Source of the DNA: Bacteroidales bacterium
GTDB lineage: Bacteria; Bacteroidota; Bacteroidia; Bacteroidales; P3
Assembly (NCBI GenBank): GCA_017428115.1
Contig: JAFRRK010000086.1
Location: 1-64,000, forward strand
Reading direction: 5' to 3'
DNA length: 64,000 bases
Below are positions 52,075 to 61,446 of the stretch, in pieces. The notes under the pieces are model-generated. The model saw only the letters and a list, made by a program, of their open reading frames with translations. It was not told the DNA's origin and made no database searches. Every line of letters begins with the position of its first letter. Within the stretch, counting starts at the first letter, position 1. The position numbers were made by a program, and so were the translations under genes.

Positions 52075-53118
52075 TCAACGGTCGAAGTCGAACATGCCTC
52101 CATCCTCAATAGTCTGCTGGTGCAGCTTAAGGCTGTGCAGCATCTTCATGCAGTCCTCGTCGGGAAACACGTCGAAGTCGGGGCGGGGGTCAAGGTTCAG
52201 TATTTCACGTCCCTCGCTGTCGCGGGTGGTGCCAACGATAAGGTCGGTGGCCACCATGATGCGCGCCTCTTTGTTAGCCAACGTAAAGCGGTCGCCACCC
52301 ACGTGGGCGTATAGTAGCTCCGAGCCCTCATGGTCCACCAGCCGTGTGCCGTCGGGCAGGTAGACGAGGGTCTTATTCTTGCCTTGGGGTGCCATATAGT
52401 TGATGTCGAAAATGGACACAAACTGCTCCTCAGGCAGTAGCAGGCGTACCTTGCGGTCGCGCATAGTGCCCATGGTCCACGATTCGTCCACCACCAACTG
52501 CCCATGCTCATAGTAGTGCCACTGGCCGTGGCGTTCGCCTTGCGAATAATGGCCTTCGCGCACCAGCTCCTGCTCGTCGTTATACTCCACCAGCCGGCCT
52601 TCGATGCCGCCGTGGACATAGGTGGCGGTGATATAGCCCTGCTTGCCTATGCGTTTCCACCAACGGCCGTGACGGTGGTTGTCGGCCCAGTTGCACACCT
52701 CGGCGGTGTCGCCGTTAGAGGTGAAAATAACCTGCAGCCCGTGGCGAACACCCATCTTATAGGTGGTCTTCTTCACCACCTTGCCACCCTCGGAGTAGAA
52801 AAGCCACAGGCCGTCGCGATTCTTCTGGTTGAAGGTACCCTCGGCCAGCAGGTGTCCCTGGGGGTTGTAGACCTTGTGCTTGCACACTTTGCCGGCAACA
52901 ATGTATTCGTTGGTGATGCGCACAGTGCCGTCAGGATAGTAGTAGGTGAAGGTGCCCGTCTCCTTATCGTCTACAAAAGTGCCCTCATACACCTTTGCGC
53001 CCTGCTTGTCGGTCTTCACCCAATGGCCCTGCTTGCGGCCCTGCTTGTCGATTTGGTTTTGCGCCTGACAGGCAATGCCCGCCAACAAAAGCGCCATGAT
53101 AATCAATCTGTATTTCAT
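52075..53118 (-). CDS. MORN-type repeat exported protein
   Basis: A 347-residue exported protein (signal peptide ending ACQAQ, about residue 20). Residues 28-215 are MORN/YwqK-type repeats with the G-x-W/Y-x-x-Y pattern: GRKQGHWVKTDKQG, EGTFVDDKETGTFTYYYPDG, AEGTFNQKNRDGLWLFYSEGG, GVRHGLQVIF, REGHYSQGERHGQWHYYEHG. The remaining 130 residues are not recognised. Such repeats form beta hairpins involved in protein or membrane contacts. A TATCTTTG -7 element lies at 53180-53187 on the same strand. Confidence 0.82.
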   Translation of the reverse strand: MKYRLIIMALLLAGIACQAQNQIDKQGRKQGHWVKTDKQGAKVYEGTFVDDKETGTFTYYYPDGTVRITNEYIVAGKVCKHKVYNPQGHLLAEGTFNQKNRDGLWLFYSEGGKVVKKTTYKMGVRHGLQVIFTSNGDTAEVCNWADNHRHGRWWKRIGKQGYITATYVHGGIEGRLVEYNDEQELVREGHYSQGERHGQWHYYEHGQLVVDESWTMGTMRDRKVRLLLPEEQFVSIFDINYMAPQGKNKTLVYLPDGTRLVDHEGSELLYAHVGGDRFTLANKEARIMVATDLIVGTTRDSEGREILNLDPRPDFDVFPDEDCMKMLHSLKLHQQTIEDGGMFDFDR

Positions 53119-53179
53119 ATTGTATTATATTATTATACACACTAACTAAACGGAGCGTTGCCCCGTTGGAAATATTTTG

Positions 53180-53187
53180 CAAAGATA
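53180..53187 (-). promoter_or_regulatory. -7 promoter element for the MORN protein
   Basis: TATCTTTG on the minus strand, 62 nt before the ATG at 53118. Confidence 0.45.
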
Positions 53188-53229
53188 CAATTTTTTTTTA
53201 ATTCTATCGTTAAAGGGCTGCATTTTTTC

Positions 53230-55692
53230 ATGAACAAATTGTTTTTCATAACTCTCGCCGTGCTGCTTTCGGCCATGTCCACCTCCCTGCGGGCGCAGGA
53301 GCTGAGGGGGCGTGTCACCGCCGACGGCAAGGGGGTGGAATATGCCAACATAGGAGTCGTCAGCAGCTCCGCTCCCTATGGCTGCGTCACCGACAGCCGC
53401 GGCCTTTACCGCATGCAGCTGCGCTCCACCGACAGCCTCACCATCAGGGTGTCGTGCACTGGATTCGAACCCCAGGTGCTACGAGTGTGTGTGGGCAGTG
53501 GCGAAGTGCGCACCCTCGACATAGCCCTGCGCCACACCTCCACCCAGCTGCAGACGGTTGAAGTCACCGACGACCGCATTCGCTCGTCGCCCTTCACACA
53601 AATCGACATCCAACGCATCGAAAACACCGTGGGGCCCACCGCAGGAGTCGAGGCCTTGCTGAAAACCCTGCCCGACGTGAGCTCCAACAACGAATTGTCG
53701 TCACAATACTCTGTCCGCGGGGGGTCGTTCGACGAAAACTTGGTCTACATCAACGGCGTGGAGGTGTACCGTCCCCAACTCATCCGCAGCGGGCAACAGG
53801 AGGGCGTCAGCGTCATCAACCCCGACATGGTGGACCACATACTCTTCTCGCCCGGAGGATTCGATGCCACCTATGGCGACCGCATGTCGTCCGCGCTCGA
53901 CATCACATACAGCCGACCCCTTGAGCGGAAACACCACCTGTCGCTCTCACTCCTTGGGGGCAGCGCATGGGCGCAAGGATGCCTGGCCGACCGATTCAGC
54001 TACAGCATTGGCTTCCGCCAGCACAGCAACAAATACCTCTTCCGCAGCCTCGACACCGAAGGACAGTACTCCAGCAGCTACACCGACCTCCAAGCCGTCC
54101 TAGGCTATAAGATAAGCGACCGCCTCGACCTCTCGCTGCTGGCCATCGGCACACGCAACCGCTACAGCCTCGTGCCCTTCTCAGCCACCACCACCTTTGG
54201 CAGCTTCACCCAGTCGTACGAGCTGCGCGTCTACTTCGACGGGTTGGAGGTGGACCAATATAACACCCTGCTTGGCTCACTAGCGCTCGACTATCACCCC
54301 AACGACGACCTGCAGCTACGCTGGATCACCTCGGCACAACAAAGCGCCGAGAAAGAGCTCTACGACATCCAAGACCAATACATGCTCTACGAAGTGGGCG
54401 TGGGCGAGCAAGTGGGCGACACCAACCATTTCGACCGTGGCGTAGGCACCTTCCTCGAGCATGCCCGCAACCGCCTCAACCGCCAGGTATACAGCACCGA
54501 GCTGCGCATGGTGCGCTATGCCCTAGCCGGCAGCTGGCACCTAGGCATCAAGGCACAGGCCGAGCACGTCGCCGACCGTATGAGAGAGTGGAAATGGGTC
54601 GATAGCGCAGGATACACCTTCCCCACCGAACACCACCTTATAGGCGTCGACGACACCCTACCCCTCGCGCCCCTGCTGCAGCTCTTCTGCAATGCCGACA
54701 ACCAGCTGGCCAACTACCGCGCCATGGCCTACGCCCAACGCCAACTGAGCCTTTTCACACGCCGCGACAACGAGATAAAACTCGTAGCCGGCATGCGCGG
54801 ACACTACTACCGCACCTACGGCACCCAGGACGGACAATCCACCCTGTTCAATTCCCAGCTGCTGCTCTCCCCACGCCTGTCGGCCAGCTACAAGCCCCAC
54901 GGCCCACACGACCTCCTCTACCGCCTCACCGCGGGCATCTATCAACAACCCAACATCTATCGCGAGCTGCGCCGTGCCAATGGCACCCTCCGCACCGACC
55001 TGCCCGCACAATGCTCCTACCAGGCCACCGCATCGCTCGACTGGAACCTACGCCTGTGGGAAAAACCCTTCCGCCTCACCGCCGACATCTACTACAAATA
55101 CATCACCCACCTAGTCCCCTACACCATCGACAACCTCCGCATACGCTACAACCCCGACCAAGAAGCCCTCGGCTACGCCGCAGGCATCAGCCTGCGGGCT
55201 GCCGGCGAGCTCTCGCCAGGCCTGGAATCATGGGCCAGCATGGCATACATGAAAACACAAGAAGACATCCTCGGCGACGCCCTCGGATGGCTCTCGCGAC
55301 CCACCGACCAACGTTTCAGCTTCAAAATATTCCTGCAAGACTACATGCCCACCATACCCTGTTGGCGCATGAGCCTCAGCCTCATTTACGGCACCGGCAC
55401 CCCCGTCACCTACCCCTACCAGAAAGACCGTAGCGTAGAACGCCGCCTGCCGCCCTACTTCCGTGTCGACTGGGGCAACGCCATACAGCTCACCCGCTTC
55501 GAGCGCATACGCAACTCCAAGCTCGGCCGCCTCTTCGACGACCTCTCCCTGGGCATCGAAGTGTTCAACCTCTTCGACTACCACAACGTAGTCTCATTCC
55601 TGTGGGTGGCCGACTACAGCAACATCTACTACCCCGTGCCCAACTACCTCACTGCCCGCCAACTGAACGTGAAGCTCAACGCCACCTTCTAG
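53230..55692 (+). CDS. TonB-dependent outer-membrane receptor
   Basis: An 820-residue receptor. Signal peptide ends TSLRAQ (about residue 20), followed by a carboxypeptidase-D regulatory-like domain (ELRGRVTADGKGVEYANIGV...LYRMQLRSTDSLTIRVSCTGFEPQ in successive parts), a plug domain (SSNNELSSQYSVRGGSFDENLVYINGVEVYRP, NPDMVDHILFSPGGFDATYGDRMSSALDI in parts) and a C-terminal barrel ending VKLNATF with a terminal aromatic. No SusD partner follows, so it is not a SusCD pair; the substrate is unknown. ATG at 53230 starts the signal peptide. The M16 gene is 31 nt downstream. Confidence 0.9.
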   Translation: MNKLFFITLAVLLSAMSTSLRAQELRGRVTADGKGVEYANIGVVSSSAPYGCVTDSRGLYRMQLRSTDSLTIRVSCTGFEPQVLRVCVGSGEVRTLDIALRHTSTQLQTVEVTDDRIRSSPFTQIDIQRIENTVGPTAGVEALLKTLPDVSSNNELSSQYSVRGGSFDENLVYINGVEVYRPQLIRSGQQEGVSVINPDMVDHILFSPGGFDATYGDRMSSALDITYSRPLERKHHLSLSLLGGSAWAQGCLADRFSYSIGFRQHSNKYLFRSLDTEGQYSSSYTDLQAVLGYKISDRLDLSLLAIGTRNRYSLVPFSATTTFGSFTQSYELRVYFDGLEVDQYNTLLGSLALDYHPNDDLQLRWITSAQQSAEKELYDIQDQYMLYEVGVGEQVGDTNHFDRGVGTFLEHARNRLNRQVYSTELRMVRYALAGSWHLGIKAQAEHVADRMREWKWVDSAGYTFPTEHHLIGVDDTLPLAPLLQLFCNADNQLANYRAMAYAQRQLSLFTRRDNEIKLVAGMRGHYYRTYGTQDGQSTLFNSQLLLSPRLSASYKPHGPHDLLYRLTAGIYQQPNIYRELRRANGTLRTDLPAQCSYQATASLDWNLRLWEKPFRLTADIYYKYITHLVPYTIDNLRIRYNPDQEALGYAAGISLRAAGELSPGLESWASMAYMKTQEDILGDALGWLSRPTDQRFSFKIFLQDYMPTIPCWRMSLSLIYGTGTPVTYPYQKDRSVERRLPPYFRVDWGNAIQLTRFERIRNSKLGRLFDDLSLGIEVFNLFDYHNVVSFLWVADYSNIYYPVPNYLTARQLNVKLNATF

Positions 55693-55723
55693 ACAAACAC
55701 CGCAAACACACAAACACACACCC

Positions 55724-56962
55724 ATGCTCACATTCCCCGACACCTCCATGCTCACACCCCGCAGGCACACCCTGCCCAACGGCAACCAGCTCTGCTACTT
55801 CCCCAACAACGCCCTTGAGCTGGTAAAACTCGACATCACCCTCGAGGCCGGAAGCCGCTACCAACCCCTCAAAAGCCTGGCACACGCCGCCAACCGGCTG
55901 CTGGGCGAAGCCACCGCATACCACAACGAGCAGCAAGTGGCTGAATTCCTCGACTTCAGAGGTATCGTCGTCGAGCGTTCCACCGACGTGTGCGTGGGTA
56001 CCCATTCATTCTATTTCCTCAGGCGCTATGCCGCCGAGCTCTTCCCCCTCATAGCCGAAATGTACGAGGCACCCGCCATCAGCGAACCCATGTTCGCCGC
56101 CTGCGTCGCACAACGCCGCGGGCAGCTGGCCACCAACTTCCAAAAAACCTCCTACGTGGCACGAAACAACTATTACGAACTCCTCTACGGCCCCCAGCAC
56201 CCCCTGGGCACCTACGCCCTGCCCGCCGACGTGGACGCACTCACCATCAACACCGTAGCCGACTTCATACACCGCCACTACCACCTTGCCAATGCCCATC
56301 TAGTGCTAAGCGGCATGGTCGACGACCAGCTCCTTGCCCTAGCCGACCGACACCTCGCACCCGTCAAGGGCGGCACCACCCCCGAGCCGCTCCTTCCACC
56401 CCCCACCCCGGCAGCAGGCCGTCCCTCATACCTCAGCGCCTCGCTCGGCGGCGTGCAGTCCACCCTGCGCGTAGGACGCATTCTCCCACTATCGTGGGAC
56501 AGCCCCGAATATGCCCGTTTCGTCGTCCTCAGCACCGCACTGGGCGGCTACTTCGGCTCCAGGCTGATGAGTAACATCCGCGAAGAAAAAGGCTACACCT
56601 ACGGCATCTACAGCACCACCCAGATACATCGTGGCAGCATCGTCTTCACCATCATCGCTGACGTTGCCGCCGAGGCCACCCAAGCCGCCGTAGAGGAGGT
56701 GTTCAACGAAGTGCGCAGACTTCAGCATGAGCCCCTCACAGACGCCGAACTAGAGCGCGTGAAGAAATATATGTGGGGCGACTTCATCCGCAGCATCGAC
56801 GGCGTTTTCGAACTCTCCGAACGCCACGTACAAATGGCCTCCACCCTCACCACCGACATATTCACCACCCACCTCATCGACGCCATATCACACGTCACCC
56901 CCATCCAGCTACGCACCCTTGCACAGCAGCACCTCACCGACCTAGTGACCGTCATTGCCTAG
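55724..56962 (+). CDS. M16-fold protein without zinc site
   Basis: A 412-residue homologue of M16 peptidases (insulinase/mitochondrial processing peptidase). N-terminal fold LPNGNQLCYFPNN, ITLEAGSRYQPLK; where active members have HxxEH this one has HAANRLLGEA, so zinc cannot be bound there. The C-terminal half has ALGGYFGSRLMSNIREEKGYTYGIYS, the usual Arg-Tyr substrate-binding segment. Non-catalytic subunits of this kind pair with a catalytic M16; the partner is not next to it. No signal peptide. Possible cotranscription with the TonB receptor (31 nt). Confidence 0.85.
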   Translation: MLTFPDTSMLTPRRHTLPNGNQLCYFPNNALELVKLDITLEAGSRYQPLKSLAHAANRLLGEATAYHNEQQVAEFLDFRGIVVERSTDVCVGTHSFYFLRRYAAELFPLIAEMYEAPAISEPMFAACVAQRRGQLATNFQKTSYVARNNYYELLYGPQHPLGTYALPADVDALTINTVADFIHRHYHLANAHLVLSGMVDDQLLALADRHLAPVKGGTTPEPLLPPPTPAAGRPSYLSASLGGVQSTLRVGRILPLSWDSPEYARFVVLSTALGGYFGSRLMSNIREEKGYTYGIYSTTQIHRGSIVFTIIADVAAEATQAAVEEVFNEVRRLQHEPLTDAELERVKKYMWGDFIRSIDGVFELSERHVQMASTLTTDIFTTHLIDAISHVTPIQLRTLAQQHLTDLVTVIA

Positions 56963-57362
56963 CCCTCGCAGTCGATTTATGCTGAGGGCAGCAGGCAGGG
57001 AAATGTGAGAATCACATGGGATGGGAAAAATATGTCGTATTTGTCAAAATGGTAAATGTCAAATTGGTGTTTTTCACTTACTGCCGCCAGAGGAGGCGAT
57101 AGTTATAAAATACCACTTAATTAATTATAATATATATTATTACCCAAAGCAAAGCACAAAAAATCAAAAAAGCTGAATTTGACAATTGACAACCGACACC
57201 ACATAAACACTGTTAAAAAAAAATCAACATTGTGATAGTCTGATAATTGAAATATTTTTCATATCCTTGCAAAACTGGCCGCCTGGGCTGCAACGTCTCA
57301 TTTTGCACCTTTTTTGCCCCTTCTAGTGCCGAAAATGGGGAGTTGATGGGTCGTTTTAGGGG

Positions 57363-57405
57363 GCGAACCTACAACGAATCTACAACGAACCACAATGAAG
57401 ATGGA
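57363..57405. repeat. Diverged 11-bp tandem repeats
   Basis: GCGAACCTACA, ACGAATCTACA, ACGAACCACA and ATGAAGATGGA in a row. Same period and xCGAAxxC core as the arrays at 13460-13500 and 33431-33460. Confidence 0.5.
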
Positions 57406-57666
57406 GCAAAAGGAAGTTAGTGGAATAGGCGTTTGAGGATGTTTATTGTATAGTTTTAGCTAGTTTCAACAAGAAAAACGCATTTTTTTAGGGGCAGATT
57501 GGGGGATTGAAGGATTGTGTCGGGAGGAGAGGAAGCAGACTGCCCTCCGTCATTATCGTGCGAGAGACCACCACATTGCCTGCCGGAGGGGCAGAGGCTG
57601 TTGAGTGGCGGATAGGTGCTAACAAATATATTTTTGCAGACTATGTATAAATCAAATATTTTTATG

Positions 57667-57674
57667 TAATTTTG
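57667..57674 (+). promoter_or_regulatory. -7 promoter element for arcC
   Basis: TAATTTTG, 63 nt before the ATG at 57738; no strong -33. Confidence 0.4.
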
Positions 57675-57737
57675 CATTTTCTTATCGCTCTCGACAAGAG
57701 TGTGTAATTATTTAAGAATTAATATTATAATATTGAT

Positions 57738-58673
57738 ATGAGAAAACTAGCAGTGGTGGCTTTTGGCGGCAACGCGCTGTTGCGCGGCGGCCAGAAGGGC
57801 ACCTATCAGGAACAAATAGCGAATGTGGAGCAGACTTGCGAGTCGCTTTGTAACCTATTGAAACGCAACTATAATATCGTTATCGGCCACGGCAACGGCC
57901 CGCAGGTGGGCAACGTGATGTTGCAGCACGAGGAGGGCAAGCGCGCGGGCATTGAGGCCATGCCGATGGACTTCTGTGTGGCGGAGACGCAGGGCTCCAT
58001 AGCCTATCTGATTGAGATGGGGCTGCGCAACGTGATGGCCCGCCACGACATACAGCGCGATGTGGTGACGTTGGTGACGCAGGTGGCGGTGAACAAGTTC
58101 GACCCCATGTTCCAGAACCCTACCAAGCCCGTCGGTCCCTACTACACCAAGGAGCAGGCCGACGAGCTGATGAAGACCACCGGAGCCGTGTATAGGGAAG
58201 ACCCCAAGGGGCGCGGCTGGCGCAAGGTGGTGGCATCGCCCAAGCCCACGCGCATCAACAACATCAAGATTGTGGAGAAACTGGCCAAGGCCGGCCACAT
58301 AGTAGTGACCGTGGGCGGCGGCGGAATTCCCGTGGTGGAGGAGAGCGACTATGTGAAAGGCGTGGAGGCCGTCATCGACAAGGATTTGGCCAGCGCCCTC
58401 TGCGCGGTGCAGATTGGTGCCGACGAGTTCTATATCCTCACCGATGTGCCCAAGGTGTATATCAACTTCCGCAAGCCCGACGAGAAGGCCCTCGACACCA
58501 TCACCGTGGCCGAGGCCAAGGCCTATCTGGAGGCCGGCCACTTTGCCGAAGGCAGCATGGCACCGAAGATTCGCGCCGCCATCATGTTTGTGGAGAACGG
58601 TGGCAAGGAGTGCATCATCACCGAGGCCGGCCAGCTGGACAACCCCAACTGCGGCACCCGCATAGTGCGGTAA
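57738..58673 (+). CDS. arcC: Carbamate kinase
   Basis: Transfers phosphate between carbamoyl phosphate and ADP to make ATP in arginine/citrulline fermentation, or the reverse. At 311 residues it has the normal length. Motifs are VVAFGGNALLRGGQKGTYQEQ-type start, IGHGNGPQVGNVMLQ, VTQVAVNKFDPMF, KPVGPYYTKEQAD, RGWRKVVASPKP, VVTVGGGGIPVVEE and VIDKDLASALCAVQI. Followed after 60 nt by a GldL-like gene and then ornithine carbamoyltransferase. The arginine deiminase gene is not in the window. Confidence 0.95.
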   Translation: MRKLAVVAFGGNALLRGGQKGTYQEQIANVEQTCESLCNLLKRNYNIVIGHGNGPQVGNVMLQHEEGKRAGIEAMPMDFCVAETQGSIAYLIEMGLRNVMARHDIQRDVVTLVTQVAVNKFDPMFQNPTKPVGPYYTKEQADELMKTTGAVYREDPKGRGWRKVVASPKPTRINNIKIVEKLAKAGHIVVTVGGGGIPVVEESDYVKGVEAVIDKDLASALCAVQIGADEFYILTDVPKVYINFRKPDEKALDTITVAEAKAYLEAGHFAEGSMAPKIRAAIMFVENGGKECIITEAGQLDNPNCGTRIVR

Positions 58674-58733
58674 CAGTTTTCAGACAACTCAGAATAATCA
58701 GATTACTCTGATTACTCAGAATAGCGCATTATC

Positions 58734-59153
58734 ATGAACCAACTCACAGACTCACCAAAGTTCAGACTTTTCATGCAGAAGGTGGCCATCATGGGCGGAG
58801 TGCTGCTGCTGGCCGCCTTGGTTCTGAAACTGGCCGGTGTGCATTACAACGATGCCCTGCTCACCGTAGGCTTCGGCACACTGGCAGTAGTGGCATTCTT
58901 TCTGGGACAGATGTTTCCCGGCACCTATCGCGTCGGAGCACCCCTCTGGAAGTTTGCGATGACACTCACCGGATACTCGCTGGCGGCTGCCCTGATAGGG
59001 GTGCTGTTCATCATTATGCATTGGCCTGGCGGCGATAAGATGATGCTTATCGGCATCGGATGCGTGGCAGTCTGTGCAATCGCTTGGCTGGTGTATTTAC
59101 TCTACTATAAGAAGAACAAAGACAATCAAACATTTGAAGAAGACAACAATTAA
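58734..59153 (+). CDS. Small four-helix membrane protein, GldL-like
   Basis: A 139-residue membrane protein with four predicted helices (about 17-37, 40-60, 75-95 and 100-122) and a charged, acidic C-terminal tail (KKNKDNQTFEEDNN). The segment ALIGVLFIIMHWPGGDKMML resembles the GldL transmembrane motif (FKIQHWPGA), but the long cytoplasmic part of GldL is missing. Role unknown. It is embedded between carbamate kinase and ornithine carbamoyltransferase, same strand, with 20 nt to the latter, so it is probably cotranscribed with arginine catabolic genes. Confidence 0.65.
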   Translation: MNQLTDSPKFRLFMQKVAIMGGVLLLAALVLKLAGVHYNDALLTVGFGTLAVVAFFLGQMFPGTYRVGAPLWKFAMTLTGYSLAAALIGVLFIIMHWPGGDKMMLIGIGCVAVCAIAWLVYLLYYKKNKDNQTFEEDNN

Positions 59154-59173
59154 TTATTTAAAACAACAATAAC

Positions 59174-60175
59174 ATGGCTTACAATTTAAGAAACCGCAAT
59201 TTTCTGAAGATTTTAGACTTCAGCCCCAAGGAACTCAACTATCTGCTCGACCTGGCTCGCGACCTGAAACGCGCCAAGTATACCGGCACCGAGCAGCCCA
59301 CTTTGAAGGGCAAGAACATTGCCCTGATATTTGAGAAGACCTCCACCCGCACACGCTGCGCCTTCGAGGTTGGTGCAAAAGACCAGGGTGCTCACGTCAC
59401 CTATCTGGGCCCCACCGGCAGCCAGATTGGCGTGAAGGAGAGCATGAAGGACACCGCCCGCGTGCTGGGTCGCATGTTCGACGGCATCGAGTACCGTGGC
59501 TTCAAGCAGGAGACTGTTGAGGAGCTGGCCAAATACGCTGGCGTTCCCGTGTGGAACGGCCTCACCAACGAGAGCCACCCCACCCAGATCCTCGCCGACT
59601 TCCTCACCATGCAGGAACATGCCGGCAAACCCCTCGACCAGGTGACCTTTGCCTACGTTGGCGACTCCCGCTTCAACATGGGTAACAGCCTCATGGTCGG
59701 CGGCGCCAAGATGGGTATGGACACCCGCATCATCGCCCCCAAGGCTCTGCAGCCCGAAGCTTGGCTGATTGAGAAATGCCAGGAGATTGCCAAAGAGACC
59801 GGCGCCAAGGTGACCGTCACCGACGACCCCGTGGCCGGCGTGAAGGGTTGCGACTTTATCTATACCGACGTGTGGGTCTCCATGGGCGAACCCGCCGAGG
59901 TGTGGAAAGAGCGCATCGACCTGCTGATGCCTTACCAGGTGAATGCTCAGATGATGAAGAACACCGGCAACCCCAAGTGCAAGTTCATGCACTGCCTGCC
60001 CGCTTACCACAACCTGGAGACCCAGGTGGGACGCGACGTCAACAAGCAGTTCGGTCTGGACGGCATCGAGGTGACAGAGGAGGTCTTCGAGAGCGAGAAC
60101 AGCATCGTCTTCGACGAGGCCGAGAACCGCATGCACACCATCAAGGCCGTCATGGTGGCCACACTGGGAGACTGA
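59174..60175 (+). CDS. argF: Ornithine carbamoyltransferase
   Basis: Interconverts ornithine plus carbamoyl phosphate and citrulline plus phosphate. A 333-residue enzyme with the carbamoyl-phosphate loop [15 protein letters not shown] (STRTR at 57-61), [35 protein letters not shown] and the ornithine motif MHCLPA. Next to carbamate kinase, so catabolic (arcB-like) use is likely, but the enzyme family alone does not distinguish. A repeat-derived hairpin terminator follows at 60188-60248. Confidence 0.95.
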   Translation: MAYNLRNRNFLKILDFSPKELNYLLDLARDLKRAKYTGTEQPTLKGKNIALIFEKTSTRTRCAFEVGAKDQGAHVTYLGPTGSQIGVKESMKDTARVLGRMFDGIEYRGFKQETVEELAKYAGVPVWNGLTNESHPTQILADFLTMQEHAGKPLDQVTFAYVGDSRFNMGNSLMVGGAKMGMDTRIIAPKALQPEAWLIEKCQEIAKETGAKVTVTDDPVAGVKGCDFIYTDVWVSMGEPAEVWKERIDLLMPYQVNAQMMKNTGNPKCKFMHCLPAYHNLETQVGRDVNKQFGLDGIEVTEEVFESENSIVFDEAENRMHTIKAVMVATLGD

Positions 60176-60180
60176 TTTAA

Positions 60181-60248
60181 GTAAGAGGTAAGAACTAAGA
60201 ACTATGAGGCTATGGGCCACCGCCCTGCTTCTTAGTTCTTAGTTTTTA
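60181..60248 (+). terminator. Terminator built on a dispersed repeat
   Basis: TAAGAACTAAGAA pairs with TTCTTAGTTCTTA across a 23-nt GC-rich loop and is followed by TTTTT. Bases 60181-60207 are shared (one mismatch) with the minus strand at 33364-33390. The transporter gene follows 20 nt later. Confidence 0.65.
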
Positions 60249-60267
60249 GTGCATATTTCTTATAGTT

Positions 60268-61446
60268 ATGTGGTTTACTAATTTACTTACTAGTGGGGGG
60301 GTGGGCACCACGGTAATGATGCTCTCCGTCTCTATCTTTGCCGGGCTGTTGCTTGGCAAGTTGAAGGTGAAAGGTATTTCGCTGGGCATCACTTGGGTGC
60401 TCTTCGTGGGTATCGGACTGAGTGCTTGCGGCATAGTGTGCAATCACGATATGCTGCATGTGGTTAAAGAGTTTGGGCTGATTCTCTTTGTCACCGCGGT
60501 GGGACTGCAGGTTGGGCCGGGATTCTTTGCCTCGTTTAAGAAAGGGGGATTGGCGATGAATTTGATGGCGCTGGTGAATGTGGCCCTCGGGGTGTGCATC
60601 ACGGTGCTGATAGCCAAGATGGCGGGTCAGGATTTGACCGACATGGCGGGCGTGTATACAGGGGCCATCACTAACACCCCAGGCCTTTCTGCCGCGCAGC
60701 AGGCGGTGGGCGACTTGGGCATAGAGGGGGCCTCCGAGCGTCTGGCAGCGGGCTATGCCGTGGCCTATCCTTTGGCTGTGGTGGGCATGATTGTGACCTG
60801 CCTGCTGATTAGGCCAAAGGACCTCGCCTCGGTGCCTACCACGGTGGAGACTGCCGTAAATGCCACGGCGGCAAAGGGCGGTAATGGCAAGAAGGGCGGT
60901 GTGCTGCTGATTCCTATCTTTGTGATTATAGCATTAGGTGTGCTGCTGGGCTCGGTGCCTATTCCTGTGGGCATGAAGGCTCCGGTGAAACTGGGGCTTG
61001 CTGGCGGTCCGCTGGTGGTGGCACTGATAGCCGGATGGCTGGGTGTGAAAAAAGGTTGGTACGGCACCGACTTCACCGAGGGACAGGGCGTGCACATGCT
61101 TCGCGAGGTTGGCATTGCCCTCTTCCTGGCGGGTGTGGGCCTGGGGGCCGGCGAGCAGTTTGTGGAGACTGTGCAGGTGCATTATATGTGGGTGGTGTAT
61201 GGTGTGATTATCACCATGGTGCCGCCACTGCTGGTGGCTGGCTTCGGCCGCTGGGTGCTGAAGATGAATTGGTATACGCTGGCGGGCTTTATCGGCGGCG
61301 CACATACCGACCCTCCGACGCTGGCTTTTGCCAACAATGTGGCCCCCGAGGGCTGCAAACTGCCTAACATGGGCTATGCCACGGTATACCCCCTCACGAT
61401 GTTTCTACGTATTTTTACGGCACAATTGTTAGTTTTAATGGCATGA
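60268..61446 (+). CDS. AspT/YidE-type transporter without RCK domains
   Basis: A 392-residue inner-membrane protein of the aspartate:alanine exchanger family. Both membrane halves are visible: MLSVSIFAGLLLGKLKVKG, GLILFVTAVGLQVGPGF, TGAITNTPGLSAAQQAV in the first half; REVGIALFLAGVGLGAGEQF, GGAHTDPPTLAFA and GYATVYPLTMFLRIFTAQLL in the second. Relatives of about 550 residues carry two central TrkA_C (RCK_C) domains; here only a short Thr/Ala/Gly linker (about 188-208) joins the halves. Overlaps the porin gene by 4 nt. Position after OTC suggests exchange of amino acids such as arginine/ornithine, which is inference. Confidence 0.82.
   Translation: MWFTNLLTSGGVGTTVMMLSVSIFAGLLLGKLKVKGISLGITWVLFVGIGLSACGIVCNHDMLHVVKEFGLILFVTAVGLQVGPGFFASFKKGGLAMNLMALVNVALGVCITVLIAKMAGQDLTDMAGVYTGAITNTPGLSAAQQAVGDLGIEGASERLAAGYAVAYPLAVVGMIVTCLLIRPKDLASVPTTVETAVNATAAKGGNGKKGGVLLIPIFVIIALGVLLGSVPIPVGMKAPVKLGLAGGPLVVALIAGWLGVKKGWYGTDFTEGQGVHMLREVGIALFLAGVGLGAGEQFVETVQVHYMWVVYGVIITMVPPLLVAGFGRWVLKMNWYTLAGFIGGAHTDPPTLAFANNVAPEGCKLPNMGYATVYPLTMFLRIFTAQLLVLMA

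Larger units (their letters stand above)
56963..57737. other. Long intergenic region with diverged tandem repeats
   Basis: 775 bases with no convincing gene. AT-rich from 57040 to 57260; 11-bp tandem units at 57363-57405; an inverted repeat CTGCCCTCCG (57540-57549) with CGGAGGGGCAG (57584-57594); and a -7 element TAATTTTG at 57667-57674 for the carbamate kinase gene. Confidence 0.55.

Noticed and set aside
55724..56962. Active M16 metalloprotease
   Set aside because: The HxxEH zinc motif is missing, so only the fold is claimed.
57456..57677. Minus-strand frame of 73 codons before arcC
   Set aside because: Low complexity, no homology, overlaps the arcC promoter region and the inverted repeat.
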